From Bacteroidales bacterium (lineage in GTDB: Bacteria; Bacteroidota; Bacteroidia; Bacteroidales; UBA10428), in assembly GCA_016931575.1 (NCBI GenBank), contig JAFGEO010000135.1, positions 1-52,386 of the forward strand: a DNA stretch of 52,386 nt, written 5' to 3'. Shown here piece by piece: positions 18,694 to 25,756 of this stretch. The notes under the pieces are model-generated. The model saw nothing but the letters and a program-made list of their open reading frames with translations, was not told where the DNA came from and made no database searches. How positions within the stretch are numbered: the first letter of the stretch is position 1; each line of letters begins with the position of its first letter. The position numbers and the translations under genes are program-made.

Positions 18694-19623
18694 TTATAAT
18701 TTTTCATTTAAAGGGTTTTCTTTCTCCATCAGGTGCATGAATACATCCTCGATCCCGGGAGTTATTGCAGCAAGTACAAGCTTTTCATGCCCTCTTTCCT
18801 TCAGGTACGATTTTAATTTTTCAAGATCAGGATCCTTCTCCTTAGAAGTATAATGAAGGTCCTGACCAAATGGGAATACCGTATCGGTTTCAGGGTATTT
18901 CCTGAGATCCTTCAACAGCTGGTAGATATTTTCTGCCTTTAAAGAGTATAGTTGCTGTCCATCCTTACGAATAATCTCATCCGGCTTATCACAACTAAGT
19001 ATCTTTCCCTTTTGCATCAGGGCTACCTGATCGCACATTCCGGCCTCATCCATATAGGGCGTTGAAATAATTATAGTGATGCCTTTCTCTTTAAGACCTA
19101 TCAGCAGGTCCCAGAATTCTTTCCTGGAAACTGCATCGACGCCTGTGGTTGGCTCATCAAGGACCAGAAGTTTGGGCTGGTGGATCAGGGCGCATGACAG
19201 GGCGAGTTTCTGCTTCATTCCACCGGAGAGCCTCCCTGCGAGACGTTTCTTAAAAGGTTCGATCTGCACATAGATATCCCGGATCAGGTGGTAATTCTCT
19301 TTAAGTGTAGTCCCGAAAACCGTCGCAAAAAAATCCAGGTTCTCCTCAATACTCAGATCAGAGTACAGCGAAAAACGGCCGGGCATGTACCCAATGATGT
19401 TCCTGACTTTCCTGAAATCCTTAACCACATCAAAACCATCTATCCGGGCAGAACCATTGTCGGGAAGCAGCAAGGTAGTCAGGATGCGGAACAGGGTAGT
19501 TTTTCCGGAGCCATCCGGGCCCAGAAACCCGAAAATATTTCCCTCCTCGACATCGAAGCTGACACTCTCCACCGCCTGGATCCCTCCATAGGATTTACTA
19601 ATATTCTGACAATTTACGATCAT
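18694..19623 (-). CDS. ABC transporter ATP-binding protein (YbhF first-half type)
   Basis: 309 residues. Walker A GPDGSGKT at 35-42 (the D for N is typical of YbhF-type first halves), signature RLSGGMKQKLAL, Walker B LLVLDEPTTGVDA, and a switch region reading ISTPYMDEAGMCD, in which the usual histidine after ST is proline. The C-terminal 80 residues carry a DUF4162-like extension. It has a canonical signature where its partner does not, so the pair may hydrolyse ATP asymmetrically. Directly downstream of HlyD (15-base gap). Confidence 0.9.
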   Translation of the reverse strand: MIVNCQNISKSYGGIQAVESVSFDVEEGNIFGFLGPDGSGKTTLFRILTTLLLPDNGSARIDGFDVVKDFRKVRNIIGYMPGRFSLYSDLSIEENLDFFATVFGTTLKENYHLIRDIYVQIEPFKKRLAGRLSGGMKQKLALSCALIHQPKLLVLDEPTTGVDAVSRKEFWDLLIGLKEKGITIIISTPYMDEAGMCDQVALMQKGKILSCDKPDEIIRKDGQQLYSLKAENIYQLLKDLRKYPETDTVFPFGQDLHYTSKEKDPDLEKLKSYLKERGHEKLVLAAITPGIEDVFMHLMEKENPLNEKL

Positions 19624-19638
19624 GTGATGCCTTTCAGT

Positions 19639-20517
19639 TTAGTTGACTTTTACCTCCCCGGGCATATTTATCCGCAGGCTGCCATCATTAGGCACACGGA
19701 TCTTCACAGCATAGACCAGGTTCACCCGTTCTTCCTTTGTTTGTATGATCTTTGGCGTGAACTCGGCATTGGAGGCTATCCAGCAAACCTTACCCTTCAA
19801 GGTTTTCATGCCTCCGGAATCATTATCGACAAGCACCTTCACTTCCTGACCCAGCTTCACAGAAGTAAGCTGTTTTGCACTGAAGTAAGCTTTCATCTCA
19901 AGCGTGTCCAGATTAGCAACTTTAAATAAGGGTTTTCCCGGAGCGACAGATTCACCCTGCTCAGCATAGGTCTCCAGGATGCTTCCGTTGATGGGAACAA
20001 TCACCCTTGCCCGGCTTAGCTGATCCTCAACCTGGAGGATACCGGCATCGATGGCTTCCGCTTCTGCCGTAATACCTGAGAAATTGGATTCAACCTGTTG
20101 AATTTGTTTTGTAAGTACGGCATACTGTGTATGAAGGTCATCCACCTGCTTCTGTGAAGATGCTCCTTCCTTCAGCATTTTCTCAAGCCGTGCAATATCC
20201 CGGTCCAAAGCGGTTTTTTGTTCTTTCAGCACAGAGACCTGGGCATTCAGGTTTAGTTTTTTTGTAAATACTGCCCTTTTCCTGGCTTCAAGTTCGACAC
20301 GCTTAAGGTAAACCTGGGTTGTATCGACCAGGTAGGCTAGTTGCCCGGCTTTAATTTGATCACCTTCCCTGATATGTTTTGCCAGAATTTTTCCGGCAGA
20401 TTCCGAGGATATCAGAATCTCGACAGCCTGGAAATTCCCGTATGCATCTGCTTCATCCCCTCCGTTTTTACAGGACACAAGCATAAGCAGCAATAGACTA
20501 TAAATTACGTATTTCAT
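19639..20517 (-). CDS. HlyD-family membrane fusion lipoprotein (YbhG-like)
   Basis: 292-residue periplasmic adaptor. Lipobox LMLVSC puts the lipidated cysteine at residue 16, so it is anchored by lipid rather than a transmembrane helix. A biotinyl-lipoyl half (GKILAKHIREGDQIKAGQLAYLVDTTQV), a coiled-coil hairpin (about 75-165) and the second lipoyl half (GSILETYAEQGESVAPGKPLFKV) follow in order, then a beta-barrel domain. It should bridge the ABC permeases to the TolC homologue encoded 26 bases upstream. Confidence 0.92.
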   Translation of the reverse strand: MKYVIYSLLLLMLVSCKNGGDEADAYGNFQAVEILISSESAGKILAKHIREGDQIKAGQLAYLVDTTQVYLKRVELEARKRAVFTKKLNLNAQVSVLKEQKTALDRDIARLEKMLKEGASSQKQVDDLHTQYAVLTKQIQQVESNFSGITAEAEAIDAGILQVEDQLSRARVIVPINGSILETYAEQGESVAPGKPLFKVANLDTLEMKAYFSAKQLTSVKLGQEVKVLVDNDSGGMKTLKGKVCWIASNAEFTPKIIQTKEERVNLVYAVKIRVPNDGSLRINMPGEVKVN

Positions 20518-20543
20518 GGAATTATAGATTTTTAGTTTAACTC

Positions 20544-21821
20544 TTACAAAGCGAAAAGATCAATTCCTTCCAGTATTTTTTGTTGAACAAGCGATCGTTG
20601 CAGCTCAATTTTATGGTACTCGGCCTGCATGCGGGCGCCAACCTCCCCATTCAGGTCCTCAAGGTAATCGGTTGAAGTAATTGTCCCTTCTTCGAGGGAT
20701 ACCTCACTCCCCCGCGTGACCGCTTCACGCTGCCTGATAATCTGATGGTCGAGACCGATCAATTTCGCCAGCTCTTCCTGGTTGATACGCTCACTCTGTG
20801 AGGCCATGTCGATCTGTTGATTAAACTCCGCTTCTTTGACAGAAAGCGTTTCCTTCTGCGTACGGATAATCTCAATTTCCCGCTTGTTCTGATTCCAGTC
20901 AAAAATGGTCCACGAAAGCTTTGCTCCGACGATGTAATAAAAATCAGACTGATTTTCATAGAAGTTCAGGCTCGGATAACTGTAACCTGCCTGTCCGAAA
21001 GCGAATAACTTTGGATAGTTCATTGTTTTTTTCAGACCTGCAAGACTTTCCAGTTTCTGCTTTTCAGCCTCGAAATACACCGTCTCCGGGCGCTGGTTAT
21101 TAGCAAAATTAAAAAGACTGTCCTCCAAAAACAGGATGGTATTCTTGTCCAGATTCAGACCGGTAAGAATCGATAAAGACGAAAGTAACTGCCTCCGCAT
21201 TTTATCCAGTTCTATCTGTTGCTGCTGAACAGTAAGAATTTCAGCCTCCATGGCGTTAAGGTCATTCCCTTTTATCATACCATTTTCAAGGACTATCTTC
21301 AGTTCCACTAGTCGTTTTGCCAGGATTTCCTCTTTAAGCCTGAGAACAGCCTTGGTTTTATCCAGCAGCTGAATTTTGAAGTACAGGTCGGCTACCTGAG
21401 TGGTCAGCTTGTAAACATCCGTATGAATCTTTTCCGTTTCGGCGGTAAGGATGGCAGTTTCAAGTTCCTTTGCTTTTGCGGCCAGTCCCCCGTCATATAC
21501 CTTCTGGGCCGCTTCAATCCCTGCATTGTACTGAAAAGGATCAATTTCGATCCCAAAACCATTGGGCAGCGAAATTGAAATCGCATCACTCTGGTAGCTG
21601 GCTTTCCCATAGGCATTCAGGGATGGTAAATTGGAAGCCTTGATATTGGCAGTTTTCAGATCAGCCAGGTCCTGTAAAACTTCAAGTTGCTGATTTGCAA
21701 TGGCATTCTCACGTGCCGATTTCAGACACTGCCTGAGACTGACTGTATCCTGCTGCCCCCGGATAATACCTGTGAACAGGAAGATCAATAGAGCCAAAAG
21801 ATAGATTCTTCTACTTATCAT
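20544..21821 (-). CDS. TolC-family outer-membrane efflux protein
   Basis: 425 residues with an N-terminal signal peptide (cleavage near IIRGQ), then two long alpha-helical repeats interrupted by short strand segments, the OEP pattern; DTVSLRQCLKSARENAIANQQ is the usual N-terminal helix. Provides the outer-membrane duct for the efflux system. Its ATG lies inside the last codons of the tetR gene (11-bp overlap), so regulator and pump are translated from one transcript. Confidence 0.92.
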   Translation of the reverse strand: MISRRIYLLALLIFLFTGIIRGQQDTVSLRQCLKSARENAIANQQLEVLQDLADLKTANIKASNLPSLNAYGKASYQSDAISISLPNGFGIEIDPFQYNAGIEAAQKVYDGGLAAKAKELETAILTAETEKIHTDVYKLTTQVADLYFKIQLLDKTKAVLRLKEEILAKRLVELKIVLENGMIKGNDLNAMEAEILTVQQQQIELDKMRRQLLSSLSILTGLNLDKNTILFLEDSLFNFANNQRPETVYFEAEKQKLESLAGLKKTMNYPKLFAFGQAGYSYPSLNFYENQSDFYYIVGAKLSWTIFDWNQNKREIEIIRTQKETLSVKEAEFNQQIDMASQSERINQEELAKLIGLDHQIIRQREAVTRGSEVSLEEGTITSTDYLEDLNGEVGARMQAEYHKIELQRSLVQQKILEGIDLFAL

Positions 21822-22443
21822 GATTTTTTGGTGTTAACGCATTTATGACAAATTCTTTTACAACTTCTTTGCGCTGGTTAAGGAAATTCCTTGCCAAGGG
21901 CGCAAAGTTATCCCCCATCGCCTCCTCAATCAGCGGAAAAGCAGCGAAAGGAAAAATGATCATCCCAAGAACACTGCTAACGAGATGCAGGGGATGTACA
22001 GGATTGATCTTTCCCTGTTCAATTTCATCCTCCAGCTGAACTATAAAATCCTGCATATTCACAACAATATGTTCACGGATCATGGAGGCAAACCGTTCCG
22101 GGTTCTGATTGATCTCAGTTAGCACAAAAAGCGGCAGGTACCGGTTCTCCATCAATACATCGACATAGATCTCGACAAAAAAGCATAAACGCTGGATTAT
22201 CGGGATATCCAGTTCCATCATACTTTTTAAGCTGGTTGCGATCCTTCCTACCACCTCCATCAGAATGTGTTCAAACAGCTTGTCTTTGCTCCGGAAATAA
22301 TAGTGTAGCAAGGCCTTATTGATGCCCGCCTCATCTGCTATCTCCTGCATCCTTGCTCCGGCCATCCCCTTTTTCATGAAGACCCTTCGGGCCGCTTCCA
22401 GGATACGTTGTTCGGTACTAATATCCTTAACCATACTATTCAT
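21811..22443 (-). CDS. TetR/AcrR-family regulator of the efflux operon
   Basis: 210 residues. The N-terminal helix-turn-helix reads RILEAARRVFMKKGMAGARM then IADEAGINKALLHYYFRSKD, a standard TetR DNA-binding domain; the rest is a ligand-binding dimerisation domain with no assignable ligand. The E. coli ybhGFSR pump is likewise controlled by a TetR protein (CecR), encoded upstream. Being the first gene of the operon with a palindrome on its own promoter, it very likely represses itself and the pump. An in-frame ATG at 22434 is an alternative start. Confidence 0.92.
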   Translation of the reverse strand: MNSMVKDISTEQRILEAARRVFMKKGMAGARMQEIADEAGINKALLHYYFRSKDKLFEHILMEVVGRIATSLKSMMELDIPIIQRLCFFVEIYVDVLMENRYLPLFVLTEINQNPERFASMIREHIVVNMQDFIVQLEDEIEQGKINPVHPLHLVSSVLGMIIFPFAAFPLIEEAMGDNFAPLARNFLNQRKEVVKEFVINALTPKNHDK

Positions 22444-22456
22444 CTGTTAAGTTTAT

Positions 22457-22477
22457 CCATATTATTTAACTATATGG
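22457..22477. promoter_or_regulatory. Candidate TetR operator
   Basis: Perfect inverted repeat CCATAT-N9-ATATGG (21 bp) starting one base downstream of the TAAATTTG -7 element of the tetR promoter and spanning the expected transcription start. Size and placement fit a TetR-dimer site that blocks its own promoter. Not compared with other genomes. Confidence 0.55.
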
Positions 22478-22478
22478 T

Positions 22479-22509
22479 CAAATTTATAAGGATTTTTTTT
22501 AATGTGCAA
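22479..22509 (-). promoter_or_regulatory. Bacteroidota-type promoter of tetR and the efflux operon
   Basis: Reading the minus strand, TTG (complement of 22507-22509), 20 bases, then TAAATTTG (complement of 22479-22486), an exact match to TAnnTTTG with normal spacing. The start site should fall about 7 bases further on, inside the candidate operator, giving a leader of roughly 25 to 35 bases. Confidence 0.7.
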
Positions 22510-22590
22510 TTTTTTTTTGAATTTGTACGTTTCCCATCCTGGTTAATCGCTTAACAGGATAACAATAATCTCTTGATTTCCATTCAATTC

Positions 22591-22617
22591 CCGTAAAATG
22601 GTCCAGTCATTTTACGG
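22591..22617. promoter_or_regulatory. Perfect 10-bp inverted repeat at the crtD-like promoter
   Basis: CCGTAAAATG-N7-CATTTTACGG, with no mismatch in the arms. The right arm covers the expected -33 position of the TAGCTTTG promoter, so it more likely binds a dimeric regulator than forms an RNA hairpin. It differs from the tetR operator candidate, so a different factor would bind it. The A-tract after it rules out a plus-strand intrinsic terminator. Confidence 0.55.
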
Positions 22618-22640
22618 CCAAAAAAAAATAGCTAGCTTTG
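22610..22640 (+). promoter_or_regulatory. Candidate promoter of the crtD-like gene
   Basis: TAGCTTTG at 22633-22640 matches TAnnTTTG exactly; TTTT at 22610-22613, 19 bases upstream, is a 3/4 match to the -33 TTTG. The leader to the ATG at 22671 would be about 24 bases. Confidence 0.6.
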
Positions 22641-22670
22641 AAATCCACATGAATTAAAACACATTCTGTT

Positions 22671-24131
22671 ATGAAAGTCGGAATTATCGGCAGTGGTCTT
22701 GGGGGCCTGGCCATTGCCATCAGACTGGCAAATAAGGGATACCAGGTAGAGGTATTCGAAAAGAATGCCCATCCGGGAGGGAAAATATTCGAACTCCGCT
22801 CTGATGGCTTTCGCTTCGATGGAGGCGCTTCCATCTTTACCCTTCCCGGATTACTCAGAGAATTGTATGAGGAAAGTGGAGAAAATATGGATGAGTATTT
22901 CAGCTATAGCAGGCTACAGGTAAGTTGTAAGTATTTTTTTGAGGATGGCAGCACCTTTTCCTTCTATGATGACAAAACAAAGCTGTTCAGGGAGATTGAA
23001 GAAAGCTCTGACGAAGAACCTGAACGTCTGAAAAGGCATCTGAGAAAGGCCGGAACTGCCTTCGATGCAGGTTCCGAGGTTTTTCTTTTTAGTTCGTTAT
23101 ACCGACTAAGAAACTATTTCACAAGGGCCTACCTGAGGGTTTTGTTTCAGTTAAACAAACTTGATGTATTCAGGTCCATGCACACAGCGAATCGTTCACA
23201 CTTCAAGGATGACAAACTGATCCGCATTTTCGACCGGTATGCCACTTATACCGGTTCTGACCCCTACCGGGCACCTGCAACCCTGAACATGATCGCCCAT
23301 CTGGAGAATAACCTGGGAACATATTTCCCGGATCAGGGAATGTACACCATTATCACGAACCTGGTTAAGCTTGCAGAGAAGAAGGGTGTTCAATTCCGGT
23401 TTAACAGTCCGGTTGAAACCATCCGGATTAGTAAAGGAAAAGCTAAAGCTCTTGTCGTCAATAAAGAAGAAATACCGTATGACCTGATCATAAGTGATGC
23501 TGACATCCGCTATCTTTACAATAACATGTTATGCGACAGGTCAGGGAAGCGCTTTCAGAGGCAGGAACCCTCCTCCTCTGCCCTTATTTTTTACTGGGGC
23601 ATTAAAAAACAGCATCCGGATCTGCAATTGCACAATGTATTCTTCACTGAAAATTTCAAAGAAGAATTTGACCATGTCTTCAAGCATCGAAAACTATATA
23701 CGGATCCTACGATCTATGTATTTATCAGTTCAAAGTATGTACCCGGTGATGCACCTGTGGGGTGCGAAAACTGGTATGTGATGATCAATACACCGCCTGA
23801 CAGTGGAAATGACTGGGACACGTGGATTGATGAGGCACGGCAAATCGTGTTCAGGAAGCTAAACAGGATCCTGAAGACAGACCTGCAAACCTATCTTGTT
23901 AATGAGAAAATCGTCTGGCCGAAAAACATCGAAGAAACCACCTGGAGTGCAGGCGGATCGCTCTACGGCAATGCCTCCAACTCAGTGTTTGCCTCATTTC
24001 TGAGACACCCTAATTTTTCTAACAACATTAAAAACCTTTATTTTGTCGGAGGAAGTGTACATCCGGGAGGAGGAATTCCTCTATGCCTGGGAAGTGCGAA
24101 AATCGTCGATAAGTTAATCCCCCCAGCATAA
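22671..24131 (+). CDS. CrtI/CrtD-family carotenoid desaturase
   Basis: 486-residue FAD-dependent oxidoreductase. The dinucleotide-binding motif GSGLGGLAIAIRLA is at 7-20, followed by VFEKNAHPGGK and the family region FRFDGGASIFTLPGLL; the C-terminal FAD motif is YFVGGSVHPGGGIPLCLGSAK. The early region resembles hydroxycarotenoid 3,4-desaturases (CrtD) of Bacteroidota more than phytoene desaturases, and the length matches both. It acts at the inner membrane on carotenoid intermediates. No crtB, crtY, crtZ or other crtI is in the window, so it is an orphan here. Divergent from the efflux operon. The desaturase family is secure, CrtD specificity moderate. Confidence 0.82.
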   Translation: MKVGIIGSGLGGLAIAIRLANKGYQVEVFEKNAHPGGKIFELRSDGFRFDGGASIFTLPGLLRELYEESGENMDEYFSYSRLQVSCKYFFEDGSTFSFYDDKTKLFREIEESSDEEPERLKRHLRKAGTAFDAGSEVFLFSSLYRLRNYFTRAYLRVLFQLNKLDVFRSMHTANRSHFKDDKLIRIFDRYATYTGSDPYRAPATLNMIAHLENNLGTYFPDQGMYTIITNLVKLAEKKGVQFRFNSPVETIRISKGKAKALVVNKEEIPYDLIISDADIRYLYNNMLCDRSGKRFQRQEPSSSALIFYWGIKKQHPDLQLHNVFFTENFKEEFDHVFKHRKLYTDPTIYVFISSKYVPGDAPVGCENWYVMINTPPDSGNDWDTWIDEARQIVFRKLNRILKTDLQTYLVNEKIVWPKNIEETTWSAGGSLYGNASNSVFASFLRHPNFSNNIKNLYFVGGSVHPGGGIPLCLGSAKIVDKLIPPA

Positions 24132-24474
24132 AGAACAGAGAAATTTGGAGTAGTCAGGAACCCCTTTAGGGCTTAACAAAGTAAATTTCACAGATTATCA
24201 CGAACCGACCTTGGGGCGCTCACCGGAGGTAACTGAAAATCCCTGCAACTCACCTTACGCTCGCGCCGAAGCTTTCTCCGTCGGCAGGGACCATTGGCGG
24301 AGGACTCATCTCAGAAGCAGGGCGATCTCCCTTTTGCTGGTTCGGGTAAATTCGTTTAATTTGTGGCTATGTCATAATACCAATCTACTGATTTCGCAAA
24401 AAAAAGCCGCCCATTTTCTCTGATATTGCATTATTCTTGTATACAAATACTGGTTGATCAGCAAAAAAAGAGCT
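24132..24474. other. Intergenic region with a long-spaced inverted repeat
   Basis: Between the desaturase and the TPR gene. A locally GC-rich block (about 24210-24340) contains TCCCTGC and its complement GCAGGGA about 40 bases apart, enclosing a stretch able to fold further. A 70-codon frame over this block has no recognisable domain. The last 120 bases are AT-rich and should carry the TPR gene promoter; TATTCTTG near 24433 is a 7/8 match to the -7 element but has no good -33 partner. Confidence 0.35.
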
Positions 24475-25242
24475 ATGAAAATCTACCCTGCAAATCGGAG
24501 AAAAAAATTTTTCCGGGCAGCCATGTTATCCTGCCTGCTATGCCTGGCCATTGTGCCCAGGGGTTACAGCAATTACAACCAGCAGATCTATCGGGCCTAC
24601 ATCGATGGGAAGATCAGAGATTGGATCGATGTCATCTGCCGGATTGAAACTAATCCCTGCAACTCGGAAATCTGCAAGCTTGAACTCATCAGCTATTATT
24701 ACGGCTTTATCGGCTACCTGATCGGGGAGAAGGATCATGCCCTGGCCCTTGAATACATCGATAAAGGCGAGCAACTTCTGACATCAATTCTAAGCGAATC
24801 CCCCGGCAATGCCACAGCCAATGCCTATATGGGCGCATTTTTAGGGTTCCGAATGACTATAGATAAGTATAAAATGCCCGTTCTGGGACCAAAAAGTCAA
24901 AAATACATCGACCATGCTCTGCACCTTAATCCGGACAATCTGCAGGCTATAATCGAAAAGGCAAATGCACTGTATTTTGCCCCGGAGGTATTGGGAGGTT
25001 CAAAGAAAGAAGCGATCCATTATTATATCAGGGCGCTCAGACTGATGGAAAAAAATCAGGAAACAGATTCGAACTGGCTTTATATGAAAACCCTGGCAGA
25101 CCTGGTAATAGCATACGAGGCAACAGAACACGCTGAAGAAGCACTGAAATTATGCAGGAGGATCCTTAGTCTGGAGCCCGGATTTCTCCTGGTGAAGCAA
25201 GAACTATATCCTGAGTTGCTAAAGAAGACCGGGGGAAAATAG
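24475..25242 (+). CDS. Exported tetratricopeptide-repeat protein
   Basis: 255 residues. A basic N-terminus (NRRKKFFR) and hydrophobic stretch (AAMLSCLLCLAIV) form a signal peptide with cleavage near YSN. Helical TPR-like repeats follow, for example DHALALEYIDKGEQLLTSIL, YIDHALHLNPDNLQAIIEKA, AIHYYIRALRLMEKN and HAEEALKLCRRILSLEPGFL. The frame extends to a TTG at 24454, but the ATG at 24475 gives the better signal peptide. A scaffold or assembly role is likely for a TPR protein; no partner is evident. Its end lies one base from the end of the convergent DUF1801 gene. Confidence 0.75.
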   Translation: MKIYPANRRKKFFRAAMLSCLLCLAIVPRGYSNYNQQIYRAYIDGKIRDWIDVICRIETNPCNSEICKLELISYYYGFIGYLIGEKDHALALEYIDKGEQLLTSILSESPGNATANAYMGAFLGFRMTIDKYKMPVLGPKSQKYIDHALHLNPDNLQAIIEKANALYFAPEVLGGSKKEAIHYYIRALRLMEKNQETDSNWLYMKTLADLVIAYEATEHAEEALKLCRRILSLEPGFLLVKQELYPELLKKTGGK

Positions 25243-25243
25243 A

Positions 25244-25702
25244 CTAATCCGCAGTTTCCTCCTGGTCAAATACGGTCGCTTCAAAAAGCAGGCTCCTGAT
25301 CCGTGCAGGATCCACTTCGCAACATTCGGCAAAGATTTTTGTAAATACTCTCACCCGTCTCCCTTTTTCGAGGTAACGGTCGTCATTTGTCATCCGGTAT
25401 CCCTGGAAAAAACCTATCTGTACACCATACGCAGGAACATTCCCCCTGGGTATAGCAGCCGGTCGTATGTAGCAAATCTTTCCATGCCTGAAATAAACCG
25501 GAATCCCCCCGATGAATTTCTCCCGGCAGTCGGGAATAGCATCCAGGATCAACTCCCGAAGATAGTCTGCAATATCCCGCTCATCATCAGGCAGATAATC
25601 CAAAAAGTCTTCGATGGAATCTAATTTATTCTTCAAGATATCCGGAGTTTTTTTCAGGCTAAATTTAGCTTCTTCTTTTAAATAAACTTTCCGCTTTCTC
25701 AC
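25244..25702 (-). CDS. DUF1801 domain protein
   Basis: 152 residues matching the DUF1801/YdhG-like fold: ADYLRELILDAIPDCREKFIGGIPVYFRHGKICYI is the family core, followed by a GFFQGYRMTND segment. Proteins of this family resemble the frataxin-like iron chaperone YdhG/Fra of Bacillus, but function is not established for most. The start is a GTG at 25702; no ATG gives a complete domain. Only 54 bases separate it from the divergent metalloprotease gene. Confidence 0.7.
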   Translation of the reverse strand: MRKRKVYLKEEAKFSLKKTPDILKNKLDSIEDFLDYLPDDERDIADYLRELILDAIPDCREKFIGGIPVYFRHGKICYIRPAAIPRGNVPAYGVQIGFFQGYRMTNDDRYLEKGRRVRVFTKIFAECCEVDPARIRSLLFEATVFDQEETAD

Positions 25703-25756
25703 ATGTTTTAGCTACATTGCATGCACTTTCCAACTATACATAAAGATACCTTAACA

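Noticed and set aside
22591-22617. Inverted repeat considered as a transcription terminator
   Set aside because: On the plus strand it is followed by an A-tract, and on the minus strand the T-tract precedes rather than follows it; it also lies on a promoter.
24211-24423. 70-codon frame between the desaturase and TPR genes
   Set aside because: Runs through the foldable GC-rich block and then AT-rich promoter-like sequence; no recognisable protein features.
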